A DNA stretch of 64,000 nucleotides, taken from Dryococelus australis. Lineage: Eukaryota > Arthropoda > Insecta > Phasmatodea > Phasmatidae. The stretch lies in assembly GCA_029891345.1 (NCBI GenBank), contig CM057003.1:11758709-11822708 (forward strand), given 5' to 3'. The position numbers and the translations under genes were made by a program. The notes below the pieces were generated by a model that made no database searches, was not told where the DNA came from, and was given only the letters and a program-made list of their open reading frames with translations. Of the stretch, positions 42,641 through 55,184 are shown one piece after another. Every line of letters starts with the position of its first letter. The first letter of the stretch is position 1.

Positions 42641-43041
42641 CTTCTATGTAATTACCTGTTCTGTGCTCCGACCTTTATGAGCGAACGGTAAAGATTCTTG
42701 TTACGGCTCTCCGTCATGTCTTGGTCGAGCTACCGTAATTCGAATTTCATCGGTATCAGCCGAACGCGGTTGAACTTGTTAAAAAGAGGCAGCGCGCGAG
42801 CTTGGGAAGTGATCAAGTAGGCGTGTCATCGCACGAGGATCTGAAAGTTTTACCTCATTGAGCTTGCCGTTAGTTCTCTGCGAAGACATCGTGTTCTTAC
42901 CGTGTTACAAAGTTCGCCTAAGCAAAATTAAGAGGGCTGTTAACTATGGTCGTGTCTTTTTACCGCGCCAGAAAGACGCTCTGGAGGCAAGCGACTAGAC
43001 GGTAGTGGGGCTGTCATCCGTGACGTCACAGCTCAGGTACA
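42641..43041. other. Anonymous sequence
   Basis: A CRE-like TGACGTCA occurs at 43021-43028. No transcript structure visible. Confidence 0.4.
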
Positions 43042-43714
43042 GAGTATATTTCTATTTGCGGTTTCTTTCCACTTTTTGAAATGAGCCTTTCAAAAACCAC
43101 CCAATCTTTCTGTGTTTGGTTGTTTCCTAAATATGTAACATATCACGAGCGTTGTATACTTGTGTTATTGTAATATATTATTTTCTATTAAACTGAAATT
43201 TTGCTTTATTTTATATTTATATAATCACTAGAGACCTGCGAAATTCGCGGAATGATTTGGGGACACGTTAAACTTTAAACCCGCCTAGCTTTGCAAAAAG
43301 TTTGCCGTTGGACCATACTTAATCTGACACATCCTAGGTGACTCTGCGCCAATAAATGAAGACTTCGCAGTTGTGTGCCCCAATAACGCGCAGCCAATGG
43401 AAAAACGAAACCGGCTTAGTTTAGCCTGATGCCAAATAATAACGCAGACTTCGCATGTCTCTAATAATAACATTTTACATTTATAATTGATATAAACAAA
43501 AACTGGGAGATAATGTGTTGGTAATGCCTAATAAGAAATAGTTCCAATGGGAAACATTCTTACACTTCAGTGCACACGAATGCTGTGTGCTGTCCCTTAG
43601 TTGTAATTTTCTTGACTCGGTTAAGCTTCGTTTGCATGAGGCGGAAGAATATCCTGGAAGTAGAACTTCAGCAGGGCGTCGGGAAAGTTAGAAGTAACCG
43701 CGAATGGACTGTAC
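43042..43714 (+). mobile_element. MITE-C copy with nested hAT-like MITE
   Basis: The left end TTTGCGGTTTCTTTCCACTT and right end AGTAACCGCGAATGGACTGT are inverted. Interior GTGTTGGTAATGCCTAATAA and GAGGCGGAAGAATATCCTGG. 43229-43463 is a later insertion. Confidence 0.92.
43229..43463 (+). mobile_element. hAT-like MITE (second subtype) nested in MITE-C
   Basis: Begins TAGAGACCTGCGAAATTCGC and ends ACTTCGCATGTCTCTA. Flanks ATAATCAC and ATAATAAC match at 7 of 8 positions. The interior is shared with 62994-63287 (GCCAATAAATG, TTGTGTGCCCCAATAACG). Confidence 0.9.
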
Positions 43715-44272
43715 CACGCGTTTTACGAATAGGCCTACCATGGTCACGATTGAAGTTCGCATATTTTTTTCGGTCATCGTCGGAATACACTTGGTCTTTT
43801 GGACATTGATTTCGTCGAAATCGTTGCGTCTATTAACGTTGTGGCTGATATTGGCGATGCCTATATTCGAGGTGCCAGTTAGCGATATAATCAGAATGCA
43901 TAATGCTGGCGGTGGTGTGGCATACTGGCGTATTCTGACTGGCAATCAACTAAGAAGAGAAACTGACGGTTCCCGGAAATACAAATCACAATGGTAGGCA
44001 TGACTGCAGGTGGATGACAACAAAAATTTGCCATTTTAGTCAGTATAAACGTGTTGGTGTCGTCTGAATTTCGTATTCCAAATTTCAATTTCTACAAATA
44101 TACTGAGTACTGCTTCTGATGCTCTTTATAGATTTCGAGGCGTTTATATTGAGGGTCAAGCCGTTGTATTTATTAGAATAAATAGACATAAGTAAAATTA
44201 AGTTATTTTGTAATTCTGCATGTGCGTTTTCAGGGACATCCAAATACATTCCGACTGGCTGCACTCCGCCAC
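43715..44272. other. Anonymous sequence
   Basis: The 97-codon plus frame at 43704-43997 overlaps an 85-codon minus frame; neither is recognised. Confidence 0.35.
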
Positions 44273-44554
44273 ACCCCACCGACCCCACCGGCCCCACCGA
44301 CCCCACCGGCCTCACCGACCCCACCGGCCCCACCGACCCCACCGGCCCCACCGGCCTCACCGGCCCCACCGACCCCACCGGCCCCACCGACCCCACCGGC
44401 CCCACCGACCCCACCGACCCCACCGACCCCACCGGCCCCACCGACCCCACCGACCCCACCGGCCCCACCGACCCCACCGGCCCCACCGACCCCACCGACC
44501 CCACCGACCCCACCGGCCCCACCGGCCCCACCGACCCCACCGGCCCCACCGACC
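44273..44554 (+). repeat. 9-bp GC-rich minisatellite
   Basis: About 31 units of CCCCACCGR, with A and G at the last position giving an irregular binary pattern. Every frame is open through it (His-Arg-Pro, Pro-Ala-Pro-Thr, Gly-Arg-Trp repeats), explaining the 94-167-codon frames. The minus strand has regular GGGG blocks with G-quadruplex potential. Confidence 0.98.
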
Positions 44555-44937
44555 CTGCTTAAGATCTACTGATATGAACGTTGTGTATTCTTCCGTCCTA
44601 TGTATAATTTTCATTGCCATGGGTCTCACCACTTTATTCATGCTTCGGTCAAATGAAACTGTGAAATTACTAGAAAAGAAAATATTTTACAAATCTACTA
44701 ATATTTACATCTCGATGCATTAAAAAAAGAAACAAGCCGCTAAAGACACAATTTAAGTTATCACCTGGCACTTTTTATTCGACGTTAAGATATGGAACTA
44801 CATCCCATCCATCGTTACCAACTTTACCGTGAGCATGTCACTCAGTGTGCCCGTTAAAATATATGCAGGCAGGGTCAGTGACTATTTTCTAAGGTTGATT
44901 TCAAAAGTGCTCACTTTATCGCGAACAGGCTTTACCA
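44553..44937 (+). mobile_element. MITE-B copy whose left end is replaced by the minisatellite
   Basis: The element starts at CCCTGCTTAAGATCTACT, about 35 bases in from the normal terminus, immediately after the minisatellite. The right end TTTATCGCGAACAGGC precedes TTTA. All other blocks are present. Confidence 0.92.
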
Positions 44938-45142
44938 GCAGAGGGGGGGGGGGGCGATGTCACGGAGATAGCGGAAGCCAACCAGAGTTCACCAGCAATC
45001 TGAACTACCACACGAACTACCATCACGCGCTGTCGCTTTGAATTTGCCGCAAACACACTGGCATATTCGCTGACTCGTACGCGGCTAAGCCTTCAATTTG
45101 TAGGGCTTCCTTTCGCACGAACTAGGGAAGATATATGGTAAG

Positions 45143-45441
45143 TAGGGATGGTGAAATTTCGCGAAAATATTTCAAGACAAGGCATATTTAAAAACATTGT
45201 AGGGTCGTTTACCTACCTATCTTGATTCGCTGATTTACTTCTTGACACGTGTTAACTGTCTGCACACGAATCACGTAGGAGCCGTGCCGATGTTGCCGAA
45301 TTCTGAGTGGCCTGGTCAAATAAACAAAAGACTTCTTAAGCAGACAGCAACCAATGACAGTATACGAACTGCTGTTGGGTACTTATAGTAATGAAGTATA
45401 CCCTGTACTTATATTTTTTCGCAAAAAAATCACTAGCTCTA
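45143..45441 (+). mobile_element. hAT-like MITE (third subtype)
   Basis: Begins TAGGGATGGTGAAATTTCGC and ends TTTCGCAAAAAAATCACTAG plus CTCTA. Flanks ATGGTAAG (45135-45142) and ATGATAAG (45442-45449) match at 7 of 8. The interior is not similar to the other subtypes. 299 bp. Confidence 0.88.
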
Positions 45442-45613
45442 ATGATAAGGAATAAATTAGCCGAAGGCAAAATTCTAAGACCTCGCACAATACGAAGGTA
45501 CCAGGTACATGAAGAGCCTTCCGAACCGTTACACAGTCAATCAGCAAGCGAGAAACGTCTTCATCAAACGAACCGTCATATTATTTATATTCCACGTATG
45601 TCATCATCGCTTA

Positions 45614-45941
45614 AAGACTGTTCACGATAAAGTGAGCACTTTAGAAATGAACCTCAGACAAATAATACTACCCCTGCATGCATATATTTTAATGGGTACA
45701 CTGAGTGACATTTACCGAGTAAAGTTGGTAAAGATGGATGGGAAGTAGTTGCACATCTTGCAGATTTATAAGGTATTTACTTTCTTCATAATTTCACAGT
45801 TTCATGTGACCGACGCATAAATAAAGTGATGAGGCCCACAGAAATGTTAATTTTACATAAGGCGAAAAAAATACACAATGTGTCCATAAGTAGATCTTAG
45901 GCAGGGCTTTCAAAAGTGGTCATTTTACAGTGAACAGTCCA
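45614..45941 (-). mobile_element. MITE-B copy with internal deletion, TA-flanked
   Basis: AAGACTGTTCACGATAAAGT follows TA and TTTTACAGTGAACAGTCC precedes ATA. About 90 bp of interior are missing after GGGAAGTAGTTGCACATCTT. Confidence 0.92.
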
Positions 45942-46204
45942 TAGCTGCGTTTACTTATTAGGTCCTTTTTTACATGCGTAAATTAAATTTTTGCGCTATT
46001 TTTCCGTATTTACAATTTGCCTATTGTTATTTCATACCATTGACATTGTTTATGTATGGAACAACATCGACGTGCAACTTGATGCAAAGTTAGAGGAAAG
46101 GTGGAAAGTAAACGTCACAGAGAGCCACTACTCCTTTTCGACAGCTGCTGCCTGTTGGTAGATTTCCCGCCACATTCCTAAAATACCCGCTCACCAATCT
46201 GCAA
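45942..46204. other. Anonymous sequence
   Basis: Nothing recognised. Confidence 0.35.
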
Positions 46205-46209
46205 TTCAA

Positions 46210-46880
46210 CCTTGCCTCTATCACACTGTCAAATTTTCGTCTTCATCTGTATTTGACAAAACAAATTTGAAGATAAAATACGGACATCAAATTTCTGCTT
46301 CCAACAAATTTTATCAAATAATCTTGAATGTGTTTGAAAATATGTCACACTGTCAATTTTTTTTACTGAGAGAATCTAATTTGAATTATTTTTAAAAAAT
46401 TATTTTTATAATGAGAGATTGCTTGTGTTTTTCCATGCAGTCCATTACAGTAAGAAATTTAAGGAATGCTGTAATTAATTTCGTTTTTTTACTAAATCCA
46501 AATATTATTTATCAGAGATGTTTCCTGCACAATGAAATTTAATGTCTCTCTTACAATAGCATTTATGCCCTGACACCTCCTACATAAATTAATTGTCTTC
46601 ATAACCTACTTCGTTTCCAGCAACTATTCGTTTTTTTAAAGTTCCTTGACGTCAATTTTTGTCGTGCACGATTCTGATTGGCCGAGACCGTCAAATATCA
46701 AATAAAGTTTAGAACCAGTCCAATTTTAAAACGTTTTGTGGAAACTGAAGCCATTCAACTGTTTCAGACAAAAATGACGTCGTTTTATGACGTTTCGATG
46801 ACGTCATAACTGTCCAACTTTTTTTGACCAAACTTATTGGAAGAAGTGTGACGGAAAAATTTGACAGAGTGACAGGGGTT
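46210..46880 (+). mobile_element. TIR-K copy 1, ~670-bp TIR element
   Basis: The left end TATCACACTGTCAAATTTTC and the inverted right end TGTCACTCTGTCAAATTTTT give TIRs of about 27 bases. An inverted cognate occupies 53935-54580 (shared: ATTATTTATCAGAGATGTTT, TTCATAACCTACTTCGTTTC, GATTGGCCGAGACC). No coding frame. Superfamily not assigned. Confidence 0.85.
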
Positions 46881-47056
46881 TAAGGAATACTTGTAGGCCG
46901 CCATAGAAACAACTGCTTGTTTTGGCAATTGCTGCTTCCTTTCGTCTCCAGTCTAATGAAAACGTCTTAATTTGGTACTCAATTTTCCGTCGAATTTTTA
47001 ATTATTTTATTTCCTTTGTTTTGGGGCACTTCACATATACTTATCACTCTCGCACA

Positions 47057-47468
47057 TAGACTGTTCACGGTCAAATGAGCTTTTTTGAAATCAACCTTTG
47101 GAAAATGTAACTGCTCCTACGTGCATGTTTTTTTAACGGCAACATTGGCTGACATGCGCACAGTAAAGTTGGTAACGCAGGGGGTATAATAGATTAATGT
47201 CTAAACGTTGAATTGAAATGGCTAAGTACGCATTTGTGAATACAGAAACGCTTTATTTTCCTTTCAGTTTTTTTTTTTTTTTTTTTTTTTTATGAATGTA
47301 AGTTTGAGAATTAGAAAATCTGTAAATTATTTATTTTTGTAATTATTTCACTGTTTAACTTGACGGACCGCGACGTTAATTTTAATTATTGCGGAAGAAT
47401 ACACAACTTGCACACAAGTAGATCTCAGTCAAGGTTTCACAAGTGCTCAGTTTGATATGAACAACCTA
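47057..47468 (-). mobile_element. MITE-B copy, diverged
   Basis: GACTGTTCACGGTCAAATGA at left and AGTTTGATATGAACAACCTA at right. Inverted interior with a T-tract of 25 at 47268-47292. Confidence 0.88.
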
Positions 47469-48553
47469 TAGATCTGTTCAATGTAACAATAAACTGTTCT
47501 GCTAAAACGCGTCTCCTCAATTTCCTACTAGTAAACATTTTACGAATCAGCAATAGCCATTTCGCATGCCACTCTGCTTCAATACATGTGTCTGTCACTT
47601 CCAGTCTTCCTAGAACGAAATTATATTTCTACTCATGTCTGGAGTATTCATCGCCCCGTGTTTTCTGTTAGTCAGTTGAGCTCGCATACTCGTAAACTAT
47701 TTTTAATACATAGCGTTAATTTCTTCCACTTTGAAAACACTAATTAAACATTCCAAGGAAATTACAACTTTTTCTTAATGGTTATTACGGATGCAAGAAT
47801 TTTAACACGCTCTCAGTTGTGATTTGTATTTAATATTTTTTGTGCCTCAGCATTAACTTGTCTCCCATAAAATACAGCTTGTTATATTAAATTTCAAAAT
47901 AACTGCATCCAGATGACGGGTTTTATCTTTATTGCTGGTTACGTTTGATAGGTATACATGTGAAAATGCCTCTCATCATAACATTATACTTAAACTAGAT
48001 TTTGAAATATGTCTTTTCTGAGTGTATCGTAACACAGTAGACTACATGCCTTCGTTTATAATAAATACTTCTCACACTATAATTTGAAACAAGTCTGATC
48101 CCATAAATAAGGTAAAACGGGTTACAGCAGATAAATATGCATATTGTAAATTTGCTTTTGAGAACTTGCAAGTAACCTACATACAATACATTATTCATAA
48201 ATAGCCGGAATAATTTTTTGATGTAATACGTGAAAAGATTTCAGCTTACTTAAAAAAAAAAAAAATATATTGCATGCTCCAGCAGATTCTTTCTTGCTGC
48301 AATTATGTAGCAAAAAAAAAATACGCTAAGGATAACAATATAATTTTTAAAATATTTTCGAAATAAAGGTGACATTTCCTATAAGAAACGAAAAAGAATA
48401 TTTATGAAAGGAAACACTAGCAATTTGTAACATTCATGGCAGTCGCTGTAATAACAAAAAAAAACATAAAGTATATTAATTCTCTAAGAGACTTTAAATC
48501 CCTTTTAATTTCGGCTTGGAAGGGAAATTTTCTCTTTTGATTAGTAAGAGAAA

Positions 48554-48558
<5 letters not shown>
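47469..48558. other. Anonymous AT-rich sequence, no gene seen
   Basis: No frame above 67 codons and no window-internal repeat. Confidence 0.45.

Positions 48559-48602
<44 letters not shown>
48559..48602. repeat. (AT)n microsatellite
   Basis: About 22 AT units. Confidence 0.97.
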
Positions 48603-48606
<4 letters not shown>

Positions 48607-50480
48607 TGTGGCGATGGCTAGAAATATAACCTTTGGTAGAACTTCTTTTATTTTGTTTACTTCACACACACGTAATGAATAACATCGTTTGCAGATCCAA
48701 GCACTATTTTAAGGTAGTATTTCTAAAGTGGCACTCCACTGCAAGTAGAGATTGTATCCGTTGTATATACTAAAGTATTTTGGGTTCTGTCTTCTGTCGT
48801 CTTGCTGGATAAAATTTCGCCGGTAAGTGTGGCTTTTTCACTATCATGAAAATATGCAGGTGTCAAGTGCTAAGCTCTTTCCGTCGTGTTTTAAGGACAG
48901 GTAAACAGCCAGCTCCACAGCAAACAACCAAGGGACTTACAAATGGCCTGCGTCATCGCAACTGATTACTTCATTTCTCACTCACTAAGAGGACTTTCCG
49001 CAACGTACGGCTACTATTTTTTCTGACAGAACCTTTAAAAAATTTCACATTGTAGCTTGCCCTGCGCTTTAAGAACGTATATCCCGACAGAATCAGGCAA
49101 AGCATATTTCGAAACCTGGGCTTTCTGTTCTCATGGAGATCTAGGAATGTACTAAAAAGGAAGAAATACGCATGTTTACGACTGAAATTTGTGGTGCGTC
49201 GACAGTTGCTATAAACTGTTGGTATTATTGTTGGTTGCTGTGATAAACAAATTGTGCCCGTGTCGCAACTCCACACATACGGCTTCAACTTGACTTGTGT
49301 TGCTGTGTTTCATTTGATTGCAAATCGCGTACGATTCTGTTAGTCCTTCATTTTACTTGACACGTTTTGGAGGATTACCAAAACAATAATACTTGATGAG
49401 ATCAAGCGGAGGAATATGTGATTCCCTAACATTTTTGAGGTATATACAGTTGTGGATGTTTCAGCGTGCTAAGTATCTACTGAGTACATTACATGTGCTG
49501 GTATAATTACGTTGTAGAATGATTGTATTCAGGCAGGTCATCTTCAGTTATACTTGCGAGGCCCCTCTGAGTGGCCAAGATCACTTGCTGTAATCGTATA
49601 CTGCTTGGTGTGCGCGAATATTTGACCCCGATGTTGGAAAGTTAGCTTTTCAAGACCTACATGACCGTTTTTATGATGTCATTGTTTTCGAAGGCTATAA
49701 AAACGAATATTATTGCGATAGTTTCAATAAACATTCGTATGAAGATATGGCTGTGCGCCTGCAAGTGAAAGGTTGCTTAGGCAAAGTAATTTCTTAGAAA
49801 TAAACGTATTTTGTTTTTTTTCAAGAGTAGTGGAGGCTACACGGCTCTATTGGGAATGCGAAAGGAGACCTGCAAATAAAAGGAAACGGTTCGACGAACC
49901 TGAAATAATATATATATTTCATCAGATAGTAGCAGGTCGTCTATTTCTATAGCAGATATGTTCCAAGGGACCTGCATCACAAGTGTTCGCTGTGGCTGAC
50001 CCATGTGATGTAAATCCGGCACTTCGACATCTCCTTGTGCAGAAGATCACAATGAACATTCTATCTCAGAAACGCACAGTAGAAGGAAAAAAGAGGAGTT
50101 GGGCACATTGGTATCCGGAATCAGAACTCGGAACTGTTCATGCTCTGTCATTCCGGTCCCCCGGCGGCCATTTTTCCTTCAAAATATTCCTTTTCCCCCT
50201 CAAAATCGATTACATTTCCCCTGAAATTGTTTCTTTTCCCTCAAAATTTCCCGTTTTTCCCTTAAAAAAGAACCGATCCCCCCCAGCTGCAAAAACGATC
50301 CCCCGAAAGGCACTTTTCGATCCCCCATACGAGTTTGGGGTGATTGTTTTCGAGGGCAGAGCAGTGGTGGCCATATTGGTTTATAGGCATAGGATATGCC
50401 AAATAGATACACGGGATCCAGAATTGAAGCCGAAGCCGACCGTCAGCCATCTTGGTTCTGTCAGCCATTTTAACCATGTT
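48603..50480. other. Anonymous sequence with a 169-codon frame
   Basis: The plus frame 49983-50492 is among the three longest in the window. Its C-terminal half is rich in Phe-Pro-Leu-Lys repeats from TTTCCCCTCAAAAT-like short repeats (50170-50300), which suggests sequence repetition, not protein constraint. No domain recognised. The 105-codon minus frame at 48971-49288 is also unrecognised. Confidence 0.4.
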
Positions 50481-51250
50481 GGATGTCGGTGACCTTAACC
50501 CCAGTGACCTTTGACCCTGAACCGAAAAATTCCCAAAAAAATCTCAAAAAAATTCCAAAAAATTCTTAAATACTCAAAGAAAATTATTTAAAAAATAATT
50601 TTTAAAAGTTATAATATTAAAATTTTAAATGCTCAGGGTAGGTGGGGACGAAGGACTGGAACCGACCAGCCACCATGTTATGACGTCATCCAACCACCAT
50701 ATTGGATCCAGGTGACCTTGATCCTATAACCATGCTGGATGAACTTGAAAACAAAAACACGAGAAAAATGGTAAAAATTTAATAAATTTATAAGTCAGTG
50801 AGCATATTACAATACTGACTACTACCGCCATCTTGGATATAGGTGACCTTGACCTTTGGCCTTAAGCCGGTGACCTTTGACCTCGAACACAAAAGTTCGT
50901 AAAATTCCCAAAAATTTCCTAAGAATTTATATAAAAAATAAATATATTATAAGTTATTTTCTAAAATTATTTTTAAAAACTTATGTTTCCGGAGGTGTCT
51001 ACAGCACCATGTCCAGCAGACGGCTGACACCCCTCCCCCCTTTTCCAGCCAATCACATTGTATTAAAATTCCCCTCCGCTTCCCAATCACTTTTGCTCAT
51101 TCTGTTGAATGCCCTCCATCCACCATATTGGTTTTTCGTTTCTCATTTGTTTACATTTTCAACAAATAGATGGCACTGATGATTTCAACCATCATTTTAT
51201 GTCTGGATTACCTTCACCTTGACCTCACATCTGTGACCTTGACCCCGTGC
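50440..51250 (+). promoter_or_regulatory. Cluster of TGACCTTGA / DR1 sites with CCATNTTGG words
   Basis: TGACCTTTGACCT, a perfect direct repeat with one-base spacer, lies at 50871-50883, and a near match (TGACCTTTGACCC) at 50505-50517. TGACCTTGA, an extended nuclear-receptor half-site, occurs near 50713, 50844 and 51234. Each group sits near a CCATATTGG, CCATCTTGG or CCATGTTGG word. The arrangement resembles a degenerate tandem repeat with a unit of roughly 170-330 bases. Function as an enhancer is inference. Confidence 0.4.
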
Positions 51251-53543
51251 CCATGATCTTGGATAACCCTGCACCCAACAATGAATTCTAAAAACTTTTA
51301 TATAATCTAAAAAATTCCATAATAGGCAGCGTTATGATAGCAGAATAGAGGTGAAGTGATTAGGGAGGTTTCAAAAATAAATGACGGCTGTCGCACAAGT
51401 GGAACTGGAATACACTGTATTAAATTTTGCGCAAATATGCCACATACTGAGAAATACGAGTAGTAAAGTTTTTTTCCCCATGCATGTATTTGCAGCCTGA
51501 TGTATGGCAAATATATTATGATCTATACAGGTAAAAAAAAAAAACTTCCCTTATAGTTTACGAAGTTTCCCAAAAAAAAAAATTCTGCTGGCGGAGTACA
51601 TTTCGATTAATTGCGAGTTGCACGTGAGTCGATATTGCGCCGAGGAGGATGTGGCAACCCGACACTTGACGTCCATCTCTAGAGCGGACGTATCGTATCG
51701 CCTTATCCCTGGCACCCTGACCCTGGGAACTGGGCCAGATCATCCACCGCATTCCATCCGAGGGTGTAAGTTTCACGGCGGCCATAAACCTGCCGCTGGC
51801 TTCGCACATGTGGGCCGCGTCTTCCGAACACACAGTACATCCCTAGCGGAATCACCGCCGAAGCATAGTGTTCATGTAAGGAAGTAGTGACGTCGAGAAA
51901 AATATCGATATGTATGGCGTCGTACTGGTTAATAATTCATCGTAAAGTATTGTAATACTTGCCGCAGTTATTAAAATAAATAGACTTTATTCAACACAAT
52001 ACCTGTGAAAATATGAGATTTGTAGTTCATTTTAAAAAATAAAAGAAAGCTAACATTGATCGATGTTCGAATTCGTATTATCCACTTGGTAACCGGACAC
52101 GCTACCAATCGCGCTAATACAACACATGATTAATTAAGCTCAATAAGTGATATATACATTGTACACAGATGATGCGTCTTGCGTTGTTTCTAATGGTGGA
52201 GGTTTTTAAAACATGTCGTGCATATTACACAGTATTCTTGCCGTCATTACAATGCAAAAATGCAATATTCTTGCAAAATAACTTAAACAAGTAGGTTGCC
52301 TTATTTTTAAATAAAATAATTACATCAAAGCGTATAATGGTCTGGACGCGTCAAATCGTTTATGAACGTTCGTCAAGCTGCCGGCTCCGGTATAATGATA
52401 TGCGTACTGAGCATGCGTAGGTTTGGTTTGCGCCAAGGATAAATCAGCGATATCGGTGCGCTAGGATCAACGCTTCGGTTGTGGCTTATCTAGGCCCTTA
52501 TCTGCCACTATAACGTTCTGGAATACCGGCATTACACTTTTTAACTGCATAATAGTTACAGCGCAATGAATTTGGTGGAGAGCGGGCTGTTGTTAACTTT
52601 TCTTGCGATGACTCACATTTCCTACTGGAAAATCAGCGACGATTCGTCTTTTTTTTTTTTTTTTTTTTTTTTCCGCCAAGGGCAGCTAGTGGCATGCAGC
52701 TGAAACTGCCTTAACGACAGGCTTTGACTGGACCCTGTTTACTCTTCTTTATCGCATGCAACTTCTTTCATTTCTCTATACCTTCTTTAGTTTTTCACAT
52801 TATCATGAATTCCAAAATTTCTTCTTCCCTTACTTTCTTTTCATTTATGTGTCTTTCTATTATTCTCTGCTACAGACAATTTTCACATATTGTATACTGT
52901 TACTAAAAATGTTATTTTCTTTCTTATTACTTCTAAAGTTTTTCTTTTCCAGATGAACTCCGGGAACTAAAAGCTTTATTCTACGTAAATTAAAGCTGCC
53001 TTAAGAAATTAAGCCACTGAAAACGGCGGGAGTTTGCACGTTGATCTATTGACCGCGTCACACTGTTTTGTTACGTAACTTCTGCTGATTTACAATGAGT
53101 AAGGACACTGGCGTCAATGCAGTTGACTGACACAGTGTCTATAGCCCAGCTTTGCTGATTCAAACCTCTGATTCGCCTTTAGAGAGCGAGTGCGGGGGGT
53201 CAGATACGGAAATGGCAGGCAGCGAGAAAGTATTAAAAAAATAAAATACGCCACCTACAAAGTGCCTGGCTTATTTCAGCGGTAATTTAAATTTACTCTG
53301 ACATCCAGCAAACCAAATAGAACAGTTTTTCTGTAATTTCACAAAAGAAAAACACTTGTTGAAATTTGCTGTAACTTGTAAAGTACATTTTTGATAAAGG
53401 AAGAATTTCTCATTTGTTTATGAAAATAATGTTATTTAAAAAAAAATTATTCACCGAGATTATGAAACCGCCACGTTGTGGATGTGTTTGTAAGGGACAG
53501 ACGGGCCGATAAGAGAGATTTCCACATACATAAGGTATGACTA
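51251..53543. other. Anonymous sequence, no gene seen
   Basis: Poly-A/T runs at 51533-51544 and 52650-52671. Frames at 51558-51887 on both strands overlie a GC-richer patch and are unrecognised. 52724-52956 is T-rich and compositional. Confidence 0.4.
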
Positions 53544-53781
53544 AAGGCTGTTCACGGTAAAGTGAGCATTTTTGAGGCTCCAGCTACTTTTTCCTTTCAG
53601 CAATTTCCTAAACTTTAAACCACCTTTATAGAATAAATAGTGCCATGTAAGTAATAAACACATTGCGTATATTCCACCGCACTCGGAATTTAACGTCTAC
53701 CGCTAAAATAAAATATATTTACTGACTATTATTCCAACCGAGTGAGCTTTCAAAAGTGCTCACATTACCGTGAACAGCATA
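53544..53781 (-). mobile_element. MITE-A copy, TA-flanked
   Basis: AAGGCTGTTCACGGTAAAGT follows TA and ACATTACCGTGAACAGCAT precedes ATA. Inverted interior (CTACTTTTTCCTTTCAGC, CCACCGCACTCGGAATTTAA). 238 bp. Confidence 0.95.
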
Positions 53782-53934
53782 TAACTACATTCGTCGGTGT
53801 AAGCCGCCACGCATAAGTCACGTGTTACAGCTACGGAAATAACACGCGGGTTGCGGTGACATGAGCGCTCTGATCGTTTGTCTTGAGATGCAGAGTGATC
53901 AGCAGACTAGTGCCGTGATGTAAACGTAAAGCCC

Positions 53935-54580
53935 CTGGCACACCGTCTCAAAATTTTCCCCTCAAACTGCTTCCGATAACTTTGGCCAAATAAAGTTGGG
54001 CTGTCATGACGTCGTCAAAATGTCATAAACGTCGCCATTTTGGACGGCTTCAGTTCCCGTCAAACATCTGAAGATTGGACCGGTTCTAAAATTCCTTTAA
54101 TGTTTGCCGGTCTCGGCCAATCACAATCGTGTACGACGAAAATGGGAGTCAAGATACTTTAAAATAACGAAGAATTGTTGGAAACGAAGTACATTATGAA
54201 GCTAATTAATTAATGTAGAAGCTGCCTGGGTTGGAATGCTATTTTAAGTGAATGCTGCACGTAGTATTGCAAATTCAAAGGGATTAAATTGCATTGTGCA
54301 GGAAACATCTCTGATAAATAAAATTTGAATTTAGTGAAAAAGCGAAAATAAACTACAACATTTCTTACATTTATTTCCTGTTATGGATTTCGTGGAAAAA
54401 CAAAAACTATATCCCACTACGAAAATAATTTTAATATAATAATTCAAATTATAGCCTCCCAGTAAAAATATTTGACAGTGTGAAACATCTTCAAACACAT
54501 TCAAGATTATTGGATGACATTTTTTGGAAAGAAAAAATTTGATGGCCGTATTTTGTCTTCAAATTTCATTGTCAAGCTAG
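53935..54580 (-). mobile_element. TIR-K copy 2, one end worn
   Basis: Reverse orientation of 46210-46880: CCCCTGGCACACCGTCTCAA, GGTCTCGGCCAATCACAATC, AACATCTCTGATAAATAAA, CAGTGTGAAACATCTTCAAA. The far end (CAAATTTCATTGTCAAG) is diverged and passes into other sequence. Confidence 0.85.
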
Positions 54581-54867
54581 CTTTTACCCGTGGCTCTGCT
54601 CGCGTGTTTATAAGGGATAAATAATGAAGTTTTTTGACACTAAGCCTCGTCGTGTTAAATAATCGCGGTGCATCTAAATTTCGATGACATGATATTTTTG
54701 CAAATTTATTAAAACAAAGCTCATCATAATTTCATTAAGGTTTTATGTTTAAAATATTAATGTTTTTCCTTTCAGGTTTAACGGAGTTATTAAATTACAC
54801 CCTGCCATCGCTTCGCACATGTTTTATGTTAGCATGATATTTAGGACTTTGAATTTATGTAGCCACT
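54581..54867. other. Anonymous sequence
   Basis: Begins CTAGCTTTTACCCGTGGCTC, a phrase I associate with old insect mobile-element ends; the element is not delimited. Confidence 0.35.
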
Positions 54868-55102
54868 TTTTTAAATTGGGTTCTATAGCCTCTGGCCGGC
54901 TGCGGCCCCACTATTGGGTGTTCTAGCCACTGAGCTACCGTGGCCCCACTATTGGGTTATATACCCACTGAGCTACTGTGGCCCCACTATTGGATGATCT
55001 AGCCCCTGACAAGCTGCGGCCCCACTATTGGGTTCTCTAGCCTCTGAGCTACTGTGGCCTCCTTTTTGGGTGTTCTAGCCACTGAGCTATTGTGACCCCA
55101 CT

Positions 55103-55184
<82 letters not shown>

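Noticed and set aside
44085-44723. Collagen-like or Pro-rich proteins on both strands (94-167 codons)
   Set aside because: All frames are open because of the 9-bp minisatellite; no start context or non-repetitive domain.
49983-50492. 169-codon protein
   Set aside because: The second half is a short DNA repeat (TTTCCCCTCAAAAT-like) and no conserved motif is visible.
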